Notes under the pieces: model-generated
Databases searched by the model: none
What the model was told of the DNA's origin: nothing
Seen by the model: only the letters and a program-made list of their open reading frames with translations
Assembly: GCF_008795985.1 (NCBI RefSeq)
Contig: NZ_VMHP01000001.1
Coordinates: forward strand, 248,001 to 312,000
Direction: 5' to 3'
Source of the DNA: Marinobacter halotolerans
GTDB taxonomy: Bacteria; Pseudomonadota; Gammaproteobacteria; Pseudomonadales; Oleiphilaceae
Length of the DNA: 64,000 nucleotides
Program-made: the position numbers and the translations under genes
Shown here: one piece after another, positions 10,857-20,216 of the stretch
How the letters are laid out: each line of letters opens with the position of its first letter
How positions within the stretch are numbered: the stretch's first letter is position 1

Positions 10857-11180
10857 TCAGCTTTGAGAGGTGAGTCCGGGCAGGTATTCGTCCAGACCAC
10901 TCAGGGCAGCGAGGGACTGCAACCGCTCTCCCACACCCTCCAGTGCCAGGGAACGGTTTTCAGAAGCCGCCAGTCGCATCCAACACAGCAAAAGCGAGAG
11001 CACAATGCTGTGGGCAACGCCAAGTCCCGATAGATCGATTACAATCGTCTCGCCGCTGGCCTGTCCGGCGATCAGGCGCTCGCCTTCGGTTCGGACCGGG
11101 CCAACGTTGTCAGGGCTGATATCACCGATAACGCTTAATCGGTTACCGGTGAGGGTCAAACGGGGCGCTTCCGGGCTCAC
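10857..11180 (-). CDS. mlaB: STAS-domain protein MlaB
   Basis: A 107-residue single STAS domain (VIDLSGLGVAHSIVLSLLLCWMRLA is the STAS core), the cytoplasmic subunit that stabilises the MlaFE phospholipid transporter. The start is a GTG at 11180 that overlaps the mlaC stop codon as GTGA, indicating translational coupling. It is the last gene of the mlaFEDCB series. Confidence 0.88.
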   Translation of the reverse strand: MSPEAPRLTLTGNRLSVIGDISPDNVGPVRTEGERLIAGQASGETIVIDLSGLGVAHSIVLSLLLCWMRLAASENRSLALEGVGERLQSLAALSGLDEYLPGLTSQS

Positions 11181-11842
11181 GTGTTGCCCACGGTCTGATC
11201 AAGCTTGAGGGATTCCATCGCGCTACCCCAGTTGTCGATCACTGCCTGGACATCTCCCCGCTGCTTTTCCATTTCCTGGCTGAAGCGATCCCGGAAAGCC
11301 AGACCGATGTTAACGCCCTCAACAATGACGTTTTCCATCATCCAGCTCCCCTGGTCTGTCTTGTACATGGAATAGGTCACCGGGTACCGGTTGCCGGACG
11401 CGCTGATCACTTCCATCTGGACCGATGCCCTGCCCGGGTCATTCGGATTGATCATGGCTTCCTTGACCTTGATCTCGAACTCCTCGGTGCTGACTAACGC
11501 CTGGGCATAACTATCAAACAGGCTGCGCTTGAACTTTCGGACGAACTCATCCCGCTGATCAGGCGTGGCCTGACGAGCGTACCGGCCCATGACCCGCGCG
11601 GCGATTCGCCGGAAATCGACAAAATCGCTCAGCGCTTTGTTCATGCTCGCGTAGAAAGCTTCCGGATCTTCGCTGTAGAGATTCTTTTCCTCATTGAGCT
11701 TGTCCACCAGTTCCTGGGTGTTGCTGTCTACGTACTCCAGCAGCTCCTGCTCCGGCGAGGCAGCCGTCGCAGGCATCGCAGTGATCGATAGCGAGACAAA
11801 CATGGCAACCAGCGCCACCAGACTGTTTCGTAATGTGATCAT
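11177..11842 (-). CDS. mlaC: Phospholipid-binding periplasmic protein MlaC
   Basis: A 221-residue periplasmic carrier that shuttles phospholipid between the outer-membrane MlaA complex and the inner-membrane MlaFEDB complex. The N-terminus MITLRNSLVALVAMFVSLSITAMPATAAS is a typical signal peptide; the mature part carries the MlaC/Ttg2D signature FRRIAARVMGRYARQATPDQRDEF. The start at 11842 has an excellent AGGAGA site 6 nt upstream; a longer reading from 11869 would displace the signal peptide. Its stop overlaps the mlaB start. Confidence 0.94.
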   Translation of the reverse strand: MITLRNSLVALVAMFVSLSITAMPATAASPEQELLEYVDSNTQELVDKLNEEKNLYSEDPEAFYASMNKALSDFVDFRRIAARVMGRYARQATPDQRDEFVRKFKRSLFDSYAQALVSTEEFEIKVKEAMINPNDPGRASVQMEVISASGNRYPVTYSMYKTDQGSWMMENVIVEGVNIGLAFRDRFSQEMEKQRGDVQAVIDNWGSAMESLKLDQTVGNT

Positions 11843-11892
11843 CAGTGTCTCCTGTAAAACGTCTTTCATAACGTCTGTCGCCCATCAGCCGG

Positions 11893-12342
11893 TTACTGGC
11901 CGGACGCAAAATTTGAGATCAGCCGCTCAAGATTCATGGCCGACTGGGTTGTGTAAAAGGTGTCACCGGGCGCCAGGGACTCGAGATCGCCGCCAACGGA
12001 CACGTCTATGTACTGTTCGCCAAGCAATCCGGATGTACGTATAACTGCTGCACTGTCTGCCGGGATGCTGTCAATGCTGGCGTCTATCTCCATCACCACC
12101 CTGGCCTGAAAGGTTTCCTGGTTCAGTGTGATTTCCCGGATGCTGCCAATGGTAACGCCCGCCATGGACACCCTGGCCCGCGGTGTCAGACCGCCGGAGT
12201 CATTGAAATTGGCATAGAGCGTATAGGACTCGCCGGACGACTTCGGGCTCAGCCCGCTGACCTGCAACGCCAGGAACAGCAGAGCGACGATACCGGCCAC
12301 CATGAACAGCCCCACCACCATGTCAGTTGATCTTTGCGTCAT
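11893..12342 (-). CDS. mlaD: MCE-domain substrate-binding protein MlaD
   Basis: A 149-residue protein with one N-terminal transmembrane helix (about residues 8-26, VVGLFMVAGIVALLFLALQV) followed by one MCE domain (YTLYANFNDSGGLTPRARVSMAGVTIGSI). MlaD forms the hexameric periplasmic ring of the MlaFEDB lipid transporter. The length is usual. It lies between mlaE and mlaC, with gaps of 36 and 50 nt. Confidence 0.95.
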   Translation of the reverse strand: MTQRSTDMVVGLFMVAGIVALLFLALQVSGLSPKSSGESYTLYANFNDSGGLTPRARVSMAGVTIGSIREITLNQETFQARVVMEIDASIDSIPADSAAVIRTSGLLGEQYIDVSVGGDLESLAPGDTFYTTQSAMNLERLISNFASGQ

Positions 12343-12378
12343 GATTTAATCTCGCCTGTTTCGAAGATTGTAGCCTGA

Positions 12379-13161
12379 TCAGAAATCGCCAAACATTACC
12401 GCCGTGAGAACAAAATCCAGCCCCAGCACCGCCAGCGATGAATACACCACCGTTTTGGTCGTGGCAGAACTGATACCGGCGGAAGTGGGCTCGCAGTCAT
12501 AGCCCTGGTAAACCGCAATCCAGGAACACACGAAGCCGAATACCACACTCTTGACCACGCCGTTTAACACATCGCTGGTAAAGCTTACGGACGACTGCAT
12601 ATTGCCCCAGAACGAGCCTTCAAACACACCCAGCCATTCCACGCCGACCAGCATGCCGCCCCAAATGCCAACCACCGAGAAAATCACTGCCAACACCGGC
12701 ATGGCGAGAAAACCACCCCAGAAACGCGGGGCGATCACCCGGCGCAATGGGTCCACCCCCATCATTTCCATGCTGGAGAGCTGCTCAGTCGCCTTCATCA
12801 GACCAATTTCCGCCGTCAGCGCCGACCCTGCCCGGCCGGCAAACAACAGCGCGGTGACAACCGGCCCCAGTTCCCGCACCAGCGTGAGTGCAATCATCTG
12901 CCCGATGGCCGCTTCCGATCCGTAATCGCTGAGGATGGTATAGCCCTGCAGCCCCAGCACCATGCCGATAAAAAGGCCGGAAACCACAATAATCGCCAGT
13001 GAAAGCACGCCCACAAAATAGAGTTGTTTGACCAGAAGGGGGAAACCAACGCGAAAGCTGGGCACGCCCGCCAGAGCCCGGAACAGGAACACACCGGATC
13101 GACCGAAAGATTCGACAATCTCCCGCCCCCGCCTGCCCAGAGCAACCAGCCAGTCCGTCAT
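12379..13161 (-). CDS. mlaE: Lipid asymmetry ABC transporter permease MlaE
   Basis: A 260-residue polytopic membrane protein of the MlaE (DUF140) permease family. Recognisable stretches are [27 protein letters not shown] and [25 protein letters not shown], the coupling region that contacts the ATPase. The start codon overlaps the mlaF stop as ATGA (13158-13161), so the two subunits are translationally coupled. Confidence 0.96.
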   Translation of the reverse strand: MTDWLVALGRRGREIVESFGRSGVFLFRALAGVPSFRVGFPLLVKQLYFVGVLSLAIIVVSGLFIGMVLGLQGYTILSDYGSEAAIGQMIALTLVRELGPVVTALLFAGRAGSALTAEIGLMKATEQLSSMEMMGVDPLRRVIAPRFWGGFLAMPVLAVIFSVVGIWGGMLVGVEWLGVFEGSFWGNMQSSVSFTSDVLNGVVKSVVFGFVCSWIAVYQGYDCEPTSAGISSATTKTVVYSSLAVLGLDFVLTAVMFGDF

Positions 13162-13976
13162 GACTGCCCCCCACCGATGCCCCAGTCTTCGGTGGCCATT
13201 GACGCCGGGTAGTGAAAAGGCACTGGCCCATCCGGGTGGCCCTTGAGAAATTGCTGGACCTTCTCGGACGGATGGTTCCGCAATTCGTCCGGGGTACCAT
13301 CACCGATAATCTGGCCGTCGGATACGATACAGGCGTAATGGCAGATGCTCAGGGACTCCGGCACGTCGTGGGATACCAGCACACTGGTCAGACCCATGGA
13401 ATGGTTGAGGTCGCGTATGAGCTTGATAAGCACCCCCATCGCGATAGGATCCTGCCCAGCAAAGGGCTCATCGTAGAGGACCAGCTCCGGATCCAGGGCG
13501 ATGCTGCGCGCCAGAGCCACCCGACGGGTCATGCCGCCGGAGAGCTGGGCCGGCATCAGGTCCCGTGCGCCCCGCAGGCCGACTGCCTCCAGCTTCATCA
13601 ATACGATGTCGCGTATCATATCTTCCGGAAGCTGGGTGTGTACCCGGATCGGAAAAGCCACGTTCTCGAACACGCTCAGATCGGTAAACAGGGCGCCACT
13701 CTGGAACAGCATCCCCATTTTTTCCCGCAGGCGGTAAAGCGCCTTGCGCCCCAATGCGGGCACGGACTCACCGGCCACGGTAATCGTTCCGGAATCCGGT
13801 TTCAGTTGTCCGCCGATGAGCCGTAACAGCGTGGTCTTGCCTGTGCCGCTCGGCCCCATAATCGCGGTGATACGCCCTTCCGGAATCCGCAGGCTGACGC
13901 CGTCAAAAATACGCCGGCTTCCACGCGTGAAGACCACGTCTTTCAATTCAATGTAGGGTTCTGCTGACACGCTCAT
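13158..13976 (-). CDS. mlaF: Lipid asymmetry ABC transporter ATPase MlaF
   Basis: A 272-residue ABC ATPase energising MlaFEDB. Walker [10 protein letters not shown] at 41-49, signature LSGGM at 145-149, Walker B LVLYDEP at 165-171, then the switch histidine in LVSHD. The C-terminal tail after about residue 245, which in E. coli wraps the neighbouring subunit, is present. First gene of the mla block, with a well-formed promoter at 14007-14035. Confidence 0.96.
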   Translation of the reverse strand: MSVSAEPYIELKDVVFTRGSRRIFDGVSLRIPEGRITAIMGPSGTGKTTLLRLIGGQLKPDSGTITVAGESVPALGRKALYRLREKMGMLFQSGALFTDLSVFENVAFPIRVHTQLPEDMIRDIVLMKLEAVGLRGARDLMPAQLSGGMTRRVALARSIALDPELVLYDEPFAGQDPIAMGVLIKLIRDLNHSMGLTSVLVSHDVPESLSICHYACIVSDGQIIGDGTPDELRNHPSEKVQQFLKGHPDGPVPFHYPASMATEDWGIGGGQS

Positions 13977-14006
13977 TCCCTGGCCCGGCGTTCGATTCAG
14001 AGCGCT

Positions 14007-14035
14007 ACATTATGCCAAGATGGCGGTAACCTCAA
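14007..14035 (-). promoter_or_regulatory. Sigma-70 promoter for the mla-murA-his block
   Basis: On the minus strand, -35 TTGAGG (14030-14035) and -10 TAATGT (14007-14012) are separated by exactly 17 bp. The -10 lies about 30 nt upstream of the mlaF ATG, and the spacing and position fit a housekeeping promoter. Confidence 0.65.
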
Positions 14036-14090
14036 TCGAACATCGCCAATATGAACACAAAGCAATACGAACTCTCAGCCAGTATGGAAG

Positions 14091-14099
14091 TGATATACT
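14091..14099 (+). promoter_or_regulatory. Extended -10 promoter for kdsD
   Basis: TGaTATACT, an extended -10 element, lies 45 nt upstream of the kdsD start. No good -35 hexamer is visible, which is tolerated at extended -10 promoters. It is divergent from the mlaF promoter. Confidence 0.5.
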
Positions 14100-14144
14100 C
14101 TGGCGTCACATCAATGCACTGCCAATGCGAGATCTGAAAGCCGA

Positions 14145-15125
14145 ATGAAAAGCGAGACAAGCCAGACCTTCCGCGAGTCTGCCCTCAGAGCCATTGCGAT
14201 CGAACGTGACGCAATTGATGCACTGAGCGAACGGATTGATGACAGCTTTGTAAAGGCCTGCGAGGTCATCATGGCCTGCAAGGGACGGGTGGTGGTGACC
14301 GGCATGGGCAAATCCGGCCACATCGGTAACAAGATTGCCGCCACCCTGGCCAGCACGGGCACCCCGGCGTTCTTTGTCCACCCGGGCGAAGCTAGCCACG
14401 GCGATCTCGGCATGATCACCGGTCAGGACGTGGTTCTGGCCATCTCCAACAGTGGCAACACCAGCGAAGTACTGACCATTCTGCCTCTGTTCAAACGTAT
14501 GGGCGCACCGCTGATCAGCATGACCGGCAATGCCAATTCCGTGCTGGCCCGGGAGGCCGCCGCTAACCTGGACATCAGCGTAGCCGTCGAGGCCTGCCCA
14601 CTGGGCCTGGCGCCTACCTCTAGCACAACCGCCACGCTGGTTATGGGTGACGCCCTGGCGGTGGCCCTGCTGGAGGCCCGCGGGTTCAGCGCCGAGGATT
14701 TTGCCATGTCCCATCCCGGCGGCACGCTTGGCCGACGCCTGCTTTTGCGGGTGTCGGACATCATGCATGCCGGCGACCAGATCCCCAGAGTCCAGGAGAA
14801 CGTGCCGCTAAGCCGCGCGTTGCTGGAAATCTCCCGCAAGGGCCTGGGCATGACAACCGTCGTCAATGCCAGCGGCGAGCTCTGCGGAATATTCACTGAC
14901 GGCGATTTGCGCCGAACCCTGGACCGCTCGATCGACATCCATTCAACTGCAATCAGTGATGTGATGACACGCAATGGTCGCACCATCCATGAAGACCAGC
15001 TGGCAGCGGAGGCACTGAATATGATGGAAGAGCTGAAGATCAACGCCTTGCCCGTTATTGACCGTAATGGCCTGCTGACCGGCGCGATCAACATGCACGA
15101 CCTGCTACGGGCCGGAGTGATCTGA
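14145..15125 (+). CDS. kdsD: Arabinose-5-phosphate isomerase KdsD
   Basis: A 326-residue enzyme interconverting ribulose 5-phosphate and arabinose 5-phosphate, the first step to Kdo for LPS. It has an N-terminal SIS sugar isomerase domain (GMGKSGHIGNKIAATL, HPGEASHGDLGMI, SNSGNTSEV) and two C-terminal CBS domains from about residue 205. Normal length. It heads the kdsD-kdsC-lptC-lptA-lptB-rpoN series and overlaps kdsC by one base (TGATG). Confidence 0.96.
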   Translation: MKSETSQTFRESALRAIAIERDAIDALSERIDDSFVKACEVIMACKGRVVVTGMGKSGHIGNKIAATLASTGTPAFFVHPGEASHGDLGMITGQDVVLAISNSGNTSEVLTILPLFKRMGAPLISMTGNANSVLAREAAANLDISVAVEACPLGLAPTSSTTATLVMGDALAVALLEARGFSAEDFAMSHPGGTLGRRLLLRVSDIMHAGDQIPRVQENVPLSRALLEISRKGLGMTTVVNASGELCGIFTDGDLRRTLDRSIDIHSTAISDVMTRNGRTIHEDQLAAEALNMMEELKINALPVIDRNGLLTGAINMHDLLRAGVI

Positions 15126-15718
15126 TGGCCGCAAAAACGCCAGGCCTCCGCCCCCAATGGCCCGAAGCCATTCTCCAGAAAGCCGCCGGCATAAGGCTGC
15201 TGGCTCTGGATGTGGACGGCATCATGACCGATGGCAAACTCTACTTCACTGCCAGTGGCGATGAAATGAAAGGCTTCAATATCCTCGATGGCCTGGGAAT
15301 GAAGCAGGTCATGGCTGCAGGCATCGAACTTGCCGTAATTACCGGCAGGCGCTCCCCCCTTACCGAAAAACGCATGACCGACCTGAGCATTTCCAACCTG
15401 ATGCAGGGCCGGGAGGATAAAAAAGTTGCACTCCAGGAACTGGCCAATCGTTTGAACATTGAGCCCGCCGCCATTGCCTATATGGGGGACGATCTGCCAG
15501 ACCTGCCCGCCATCCTCTACGCCGGTCTGGGCGTGACGGTCCCCAATGGCCACTGGGCGGTGCGCGAATCGGCGGATCTGTGCACCGGTTCGGCGGGAGG
15601 CCAGGGTTCGGTGCGGGAACTTTGTGACCTGCTGCTGTTGGCCCAGGGAAAGCTGGACACTACCTTGCTTCCCTACCAGCAAGAAGATCAGATGCAGAAT
15701 CAGGGATCGGATCAATGA
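15125..15718 (+). CDS. kdsC: Kdo-8-phosphate phosphatase KdsC
   Basis: A 197-residue HAD-superfamily phosphatase releasing Kdo from Kdo-8-phosphate. The catalytic aspartates are in LALDVDGIMTDG (Asp29 and Asp31), the second motif is VITGRRS, and the late motif is YMGDDLPDLPA. Lacking a cap domain, it is expected to work as a tetramer like its homologues. Its stop overlaps the lptC start as ATGA. Confidence 0.95.
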   Translation: MAAKTPGLRPQWPEAILQKAAGIRLLALDVDGIMTDGKLYFTASGDEMKGFNILDGLGMKQVMAAGIELAVITGRRSPLTEKRMTDLSISNLMQGREDKKVALQELANRLNIEPAAIAYMGDDLPDLPAILYAGLGVTVPNGHWAVRESADLCTGSAGGQGSVRELCDLLLLAQGKLDTTLLPYQQEDQMQNQGSDQ

Positions 15719-16305
15719 CCCTGGAAACCCTGATTCGCGGCCCAAAAACCCGGGCGCTGGCCCTGGTGGCGGTGATCGCGGCCCTGATCGTCATGCTCTG
15801 GCAGAGCGACGAACCTGTGCAGCCTATGGAAGCCGCAAAACTGCGGGGCGAAGCCGAGCCGGACGCCTTTGTGGTGGGCGGTCAGTTCCTGTCATTCAGC
15901 ACCACCGGCCAACTGGCCATGCAAATAAAAAGCGAGCGGATCGAGCAATTTGAAGAAGACAGCATCTTCCGCATGCAACAGCCACGCGCCACACTGTTTG
16001 GGGAATCCGACGGTGCCACCTGGAAGCTGGAAGCGAAACAGGGCAGACTTCTTGAGACGCAGGGAATGATGTTCCTGACCGGTAACGTCGACATTACGCG
16101 GCTGTCGGATGAACGCGGCCCCCTGTCGCTCTCAACCGAAACGCTCACGCTGGACAACGAAGAACGCACGGCCTATACCGCTGACCCGGTCAGAATCAGC
16201 GATCCGCTCGGCATTACCCGCGCGACCGGCATGAAAGTCTGGATTGACGAACGCATACTCGAACTCAACGCTCAGGTGGAAGGACGTTATGAGCCCGGTA
16301 AATAG
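15715..16305 (+). CDS. lptC: LPS export protein LptC
   Basis: A 196-residue bitopic protein: one transmembrane helix near residues 15-31 (ALALVAVIAALIVMLW) and a periplasmic beta-jellyroll domain with LEAKQGRLLETQGMMFLTGNVDI, the family core. LptC anchors LptA to the LptBFG transporter. Overlaps kdsC by 4 nt and lptA by 17 nt. Confidence 0.92.
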   Translation: MTLETLIRGPKTRALALVAVIAALIVMLWQSDEPVQPMEAAKLRGEAEPDAFVVGGQFLSFSTTGQLAMQIKSERIEQFEEDSIFRMQQPRATLFGESDGATWKLEAKQGRLLETQGMMFLTGNVDITRLSDERGPLSLSTETLTLDNEERTAYTADPVRISDPLGITRATGMKVWIDERILELNAQVEGRYEPGK

Positions 16306-16852
16306 ACATACACGCCGCAATCCCGGCATTCTGTTTTACCTTGTGCTGATGCTGTTGGCACCGCCGGTGGCTGCGTTCAATCTGGAGTCGGATACCCCCA
16401 TCCGCGTCACTGCCGACACGGCCCGCCTGGATGACAGCAAGGGCGTTGCAACCTATACCGGTTCAGTAGAGATGACCCAGGGCGACATCCGCCTGACGGC
16501 CGAACGGGTCACCGTTACCCGAAGTGAGGAAGGCGTGAGCCGGATTCAGGCTTCAGGCCAGCCGGCCAGGTACCGGCAACCAGCCGTCGAAGGCCAGGGA
16601 GAAACCGATGCCCGCGCCCTGGAAATCCAGTGGTCGGCGGAGGACAACCGGGTCACTTTCAGAGGCGAGGCTGTGATTGAGCAGGGCGGAAACCTTTTTC
16701 GCGGGCAGGTCATTCATTATGATAGCGCCGAACGTATCGTGACCGCCGAGGGCTCCGACGAGTCCGGTGGTGGCGACGGCCGGGTGGAAATGGTTATTCA
16801 GCCACGCAGCACTGACAAGAAGGGACCGGATGGCAGTTCTGAGAGCCAGTAA
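16289..16852 (+). CDS. lptA: LPS export periplasmic protein LptA
   Basis: A 187-residue periplasmic bridge protein carrying LPS to the LptDE complex. Signal peptide [19 protein letters not shown]... ending at PPVAAF, then the OstA-type jellyroll ([30 protein letters not shown]). The start at 16289 has AAGGA upstream; a longer in-frame reading from 16244 lacks a sensible signal peptide. The 3' end overlaps lptB by 23 nt. Confidence 0.93.
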   Translation: MSPVNRHTRRNPGILFYLVLMLLAPPVAAFNLESDTPIRVTADTARLDDSKGVATYTGSVEMTQGDIRLTAERVTVTRSEEGVSRIQASGQPARYRQPAVEGQGETDARALEIQWSAEDNRVTFRGEAVIEQGGNLFRGQVIHYDSAERIVTAEGSDESGGGDGRVEMVIQPRSTDKKGPDGSSESQ

Positions 16853-17555
16853 TCTGGCGAAAAGCTACAAGCAGAAAAAAGTGGTCATCGACGTCTCGTT
16901 GGAAATCAGAAGTGGCGAGATAGTCGGCCTCCTTGGCCCCAACGGCGCCGGCAAAACCACCTGTTTTTATATGATTGTCGGGCTTGTACCCGCCGACAAC
17001 GGCCGCGTGACCATCGACAGCAAGGACATCACTCCCCTGCCCATGCATGGCCGCGCGCGCCAGGGCATCGGCTATCTGCCCCAGGAAGCCTCGGTATTTC
17101 GCAAACTGACCGTTCGCGACAACATCATGGCTATTCTGGAGACCCGATCAGAGCTGAAACGCAGTGAGCGGGAAGCCAAGGCCGAAGAACTGCTGGAAGA
17201 GTTTCACATCAACCACATTCGCGACAGCGTTGGCATGGCGCTGTCAGGCGGTGAGCGCCGGCGGGTGGAAATCGCCAGGGCCCTGGCCATGGAGCCGGCC
17301 TTCATACTGCTGGACGAACCCTTTGCCGGCGTAGACCCTATTTCCGTCAGCGACATCAAGCAGATTGTCCGCCACCTGAGGGACAAGGGCATAGGCGTTC
17401 TGATCACCGATCACAACGTGCGCGAAACCCTCGACATCTGCGAGAACGCCTACATTGTCAGCGGCGGACATATTATTGCCTCCGGCAACGCTGAGCAGAT
17501 CCTCGCCAACCAGCAGGTCAAGGAAGTTTACCTTGGTAACGAGTTCAGGCTTTAG
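16830..17555 (+). CDS. lptB: LPS export ABC transporter ATPase LptB
   Basis: A 241-residue ATPase of the LptB2FG LPS extractor. Walker A GPNGAGKT at 36-43, signature [15 protein letters not shown], Walker [15 protein letters not shown], switch region [11 protein letters not shown]. The start at 16830 has AAGGGA upstream and matches the family N-terminus [13 protein letters not shown]. It overlaps the lptA 3' end, and rpoN follows after a promoter-bearing gap. Confidence 0.97.
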   Translation: MAVLRASNLAKSYKQKKVVIDVSLEIRSGEIVGLLGPNGAGKTTCFYMIVGLVPADNGRVTIDSKDITPLPMHGRARQGIGYLPQEASVFRKLTVRDNIMAILETRSELKRSEREAKAEELLEEFHINHIRDSVGMALSGGERRRVEIARALAMEPAFILLDEPFAGVDPISVSDIKQIVRHLRDKGIGVLITDHNVRETLDICENAYIVSGGHIIASGNAEQILANQQVKEVYLGNEFRL

Positions 17556-17589
17556 TATGAATCCCCGTGACAACAGGCACAGCAGCCAA

Positions 17590-17618
17590 TTGTTTTGCCA
17601 TCCGCAAGCAAGTACACT
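17590..17618 (+). promoter_or_regulatory. Possible promoter for rpoN
   Basis: -35 TTGTTT at 17590-17595 and -10 TACACT at 17613-17618 with 17-bp spacing, about 95 nt upstream of rpoN in the 158-bp gap after lptB. It would allow rpoN to be expressed apart from the lpt genes. Confidence 0.4.
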
Positions 17619-17713
17619 CGGCAAAGAACTTGCTTGGTATGGCAAGTTGCCAACATACATAGAGTTTTTGTCAACGCCTTGCACCTGAGAGACCGAGTGA
17701 CGGACCCTGAATC

Positions 17714-19252
17714 ATGGTTATGAAAGCCTCATTACAATTAAAGATGGGCCAGAGCCTGACCATGACGCCCCAGTTGCAACAGGCCATCCGCCTCTTGCAG
17801 CTTTCGACGCTAGACCTTCAGCAGGAAATCCAGCAGGCACTGGAATCCAACCCCATGCTGGAAACGTCCGAGGAAGAGGATCAGGTCGGTGATACCGCGG
17901 AGTCCGAGCGCGATGAACAGGACGCGGCGAATAACGAAGAGCACACAGCCAGCGCCGCGGAAACCGAGGCCTCCAGTGATTGGGACGAATCGGAAAACGG
18001 CCCGGACTGGGCATCGGAAACCGACAGTCCCGACACAATCCCGGATGACCTGCCCGTCGACACCGCCTGGGACGATATCTATCAGTCAGCTCCTGCCCCG
18101 GCCGCCCGAAACGACGACGAAAACGACCACGACTTCGAGACCCGCAACTCCCCGACCGAAACCCTGCGGGATCACCTGGAATGGCAGCTAAATCTCACAC
18201 CACTGAGTGAGCGGGATCAGGCCATCGCCCACGCGCTACTTGATGCAGTGAACAACAACGGCTACCTCACCTCGCCACTGGAAGAAATCCACTCCGGCAT
18301 GGTCGAGGAATCGGACGAAGACCCGCTGGAGCTGGACGAAGTCGAAGCCGTGCTTCACCGTCTGCAACATTTCGATCCGCCCGGTGTTTTCGCCCGGGAT
18401 CTCCAGGAATGTCTACTGATCCAGCTGAATCAGCTCCCGCCCGATACACCCTGGTTGGCCCAGGCCAGACTGGTCATCACCCACTACATCAACCTGCTTG
18501 GCAACCGGGATTACGCGCAGCTTCTGCGGCGCAGTCGCCTGAAAGAAGATCAGCTTCGGGAAGTTCTGGCGCTGATCACGGCGCTGAATCCGCGCCCGGG
18601 AGACACCATTGATCAGGGCGAACCGGATTACGTCATCCCGGACGTCATTGTCAGGAAGCACAACGAGCGCTGGCGCGTGGAACTCAATCCTGAAATTGCC
18701 CCGCGCATTCGTGTGAATGCCAGCTATGCTTCACTTATCAAGCGTGCAGACAGCAGCGCCGACAACACCTACCTGCGGGATCAGCTGCAGGAGGCAAAAT
18801 GGTTCATCAAAAGCCTGCAAAGCCGTAACGAAACCCTGCTAAAGGTGGCAACGCGTATTGTCGAGCACCAGCAGGGCTTTCTTGATCATGGCGAAGAGGC
18901 GATGAAACCGCTGATTCTGTCGGACATTGCCCAGGCGGTGGAAATGCATGAATCCACCATATCCCGGGTAACCACGCAGAAATACATGCATACCCCCAGG
19001 GGCATTTTTGAGCTCAAGTACTTTTTCTCAAGCCATGTCAGTACTGACGAGGGCGGCGAATGTTCCTCGACCGCCATACGGGCAATGATCAGGAAACTGA
19101 TTTCAGCGGAAACGCCGAAAAAGCCATTGAGCGACAGCAAAATTGCAGCCATGCTAGGGGACCAGGGTATAAAAGTGGCCCGACGGACAGTGGCCAAGTA
19201 CCGCGAGGCAATGCACATTCCTCCATCCAACGAAAGAAAGCGACTGGTGTAG
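17714..19252 (+). CDS. rpoN: RNA polymerase sigma-54 factor RpoN
   Basis: A 512-residue sigma-54. Region I is [36 protein letters not shown], followed by a long acidic region II (about 57-130), the core-binding and HTH domains, and the RpoN box [10 protein letters not shown] at about 489-498 that reads the -24 promoter element. ATGs at 17714 and 17720 are both possible; neither has a strong Shine-Dalgarno, and family comparison ([11 protein letters not shown]) slightly favours the second. Followed by hpf, ptsN, rapZ and npr, the standard sigma-54/nitrogen PTS cluster. Confidence 0.97.
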   Translation: MVMKASLQLKMGQSLTMTPQLQQAIRLLQLSTLDLQQEIQQALESNPMLETSEEEDQVGDTAESERDEQDAANNEEHTASAAETEASSDWDESENGPDWASETDSPDTIPDDLPVDTAWDDIYQSAPAPAARNDDENDHDFETRNSPTETLRDHLEWQLNLTPLSERDQAIAHALLDAVNNNGYLTSPLEEIHSGMVEESDEDPLELDEVEAVLHRLQHFDPPGVFARDLQECLLIQLNQLPPDTPWLAQARLVITHYINLLGNRDYAQLLRRSRLKEDQLREVLALITALNPRPGDTIDQGEPDYVIPDVIVRKHNERWRVELNPEIAPRIRVNASYASLIKRADSSADNTYLRDQLQEAKWFIKSLQSRNETLLKVATRIVEHQQGFLDHGEEAMKPLILSDIAQAVEMHESTISRVTTQKYMHTPRGIFELKYFFSSHVSTDEGGECSSTAIRAMIRKLISAETPKKPLSDSKIAAMLGDQGIKVARRTVAKYREAMHIPPSNERKRLV

Positions 19253-19285
19253 GACTCACCCGTTCGCAGACAACAGGAGACGCCA

Positions 19286-19594
19286 ATGCAACTCAATATT
19301 TCAGGCCATCACGTAGAACTGACTCCCGCACTGAAAGATTACGTTTCCGGAAAATTTGAAAAGCTAGAGCGTCACTTTGACCATATCAGCAACTGTCAGG
19401 TGACCCTTGAGGTTGAGAAAGTGCGGCAAATGGCGGAGGCGACCCTCCATGTGATTGGCGGTGAGATTCACGCAAAGGCTGAGAACGAGGATATGTACGC
19501 GGCGATTGACGCCCTGGTAGACAAGCTGGACAGACAGATACTCAAGCACAAAGAAAAGAATGTAGACCGGATGCACGGCAACGGCGCCCGCTAG
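19286..19594 (+). CDS. hpf: Ribosome hibernation promoting factor Hpf
   Basis: A 102-residue short-form HPF/YhbH protein that binds the 30S subunit and promotes 100S dimers in stationary phase. Family segments MQLNISGHHVELTPALKDYVSGKFEKLERHF and DMYAAIDALVDKLDRQILKHKEK are complete. AGGAG lies 7 nt before the start. Its position after rpoN is conserved. Confidence 0.95.
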   Translation: MQLNISGHHVELTPALKDYVSGKFEKLERHFDHISNCQVTLEVEKVRQMAEATLHVIGGEIHAKAENEDMYAAIDALVDKLDRQILKHKEKNVDRMHGNGAR

Positions 19595-19624
19595 GCAGAC
19601 CGAAACCTGCATGTCACTAATCGA

Positions 19625-19699
19625 GCTGCGGCGCTGACTTACAAGCCATTGGCCTACTCGCCACCGGCTTTGAGTTGAAAGGTGCCGCAGCCTTTTTTT
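19625..19699 (+). terminator. Rho-independent terminator or attenuator between hpf and ptsN
   Basis: GCTGCGGC at 19625-19632 pairs with GCCGCAGC at 19684-19691, followed by C and seven Ts (19693-19699). An inner hairpin AAGCC/GGCTT sits inside the 51-nt loop. It ends about 20 nt before the ptsN ATG, so it probably ends most rpoN-hpf transcripts or attenuates the PTS genes. Confidence 0.75.
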
Positions 19700-19718
19700 A
19701 CGGAACTGACGTCGATTC

Positions 19719-20189
19719 ATGACCGACACAACCCTGACCATCGAGAACATTCTCGCCCCGGAACTGACACTCTGCAGGGTGCCGGCCTCCAGTAAGAAGC
19801 GGGTAATGGAAACCATCGCGGAACAGATTCAGCACCGCGATGAAACCCTCAGCGACGCCCAGATATTCAATAATCTGGTCTCCAGAGAGCGACTGGGCAG
19901 CACCGGCATTGGCCAGGGTATCGCCATCCCCCACTGCCGTCTGGACGGGCTGGACCACGTCGTTGGCCTGCTGATGACACTGGAGGAAGGTGTCAGCTTC
20001 GATGCCATCGACAACCAACCGGTGGATCTTGTGTTTGCCCTCGTCGTACCGAAAGAGGCAACCAGTGAACACCTCGAGCTGCTGAGCCAGATTGCCGAGA
20101 AGTTCAATGATCGCGCCTTCTGTGACCATCTGCGTCAGTGTACGGATGGAGAAACGCTCTACCGGCAGATGCTCGCCGACAGCCCCTGA
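19719..20189 (+). CDS. ptsN: Nitrogen PTS EIIA component PtsN
   Basis: A 156-residue EIIA-Ntr domain, the phosphate acceptor end of the nitrogen phosphotransferase system with regulatory outputs on potassium and nitrogen metabolism. The phosphorylated histidine is His72 in GIAIPHCRLDGLD. Normal length. Located between the hpf terminator and rapZ, with npr following. Confidence 0.95.
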   Translation: MTDTTLTIENILAPELTLCRVPASSKKRVMETIAEQIQHRDETLSDAQIFNNLVSRERLGSTGIGQGIAIPHCRLDGLDHVVGLLMTLEEGVSFDAIDNQPVDLVFALVVPKEATSEHLELLSQIAEKFNDRAFCDHLRQCTDGETLYRQMLADSP

Positions 20190-20216
20190 AATCTTTCGTC
20201 TTTGAGGTGACCCGGC

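Noticed and set aside
14423..15745. A 440-codon open frame on the minus strand opposite kdsD and kdsC
   Set aside because: Both genes on the plus strand have full family motifs; the antisense frame reads as low-complexity Arg/Ser/Pro sequence, a normal by-product of GC-rich codon use.
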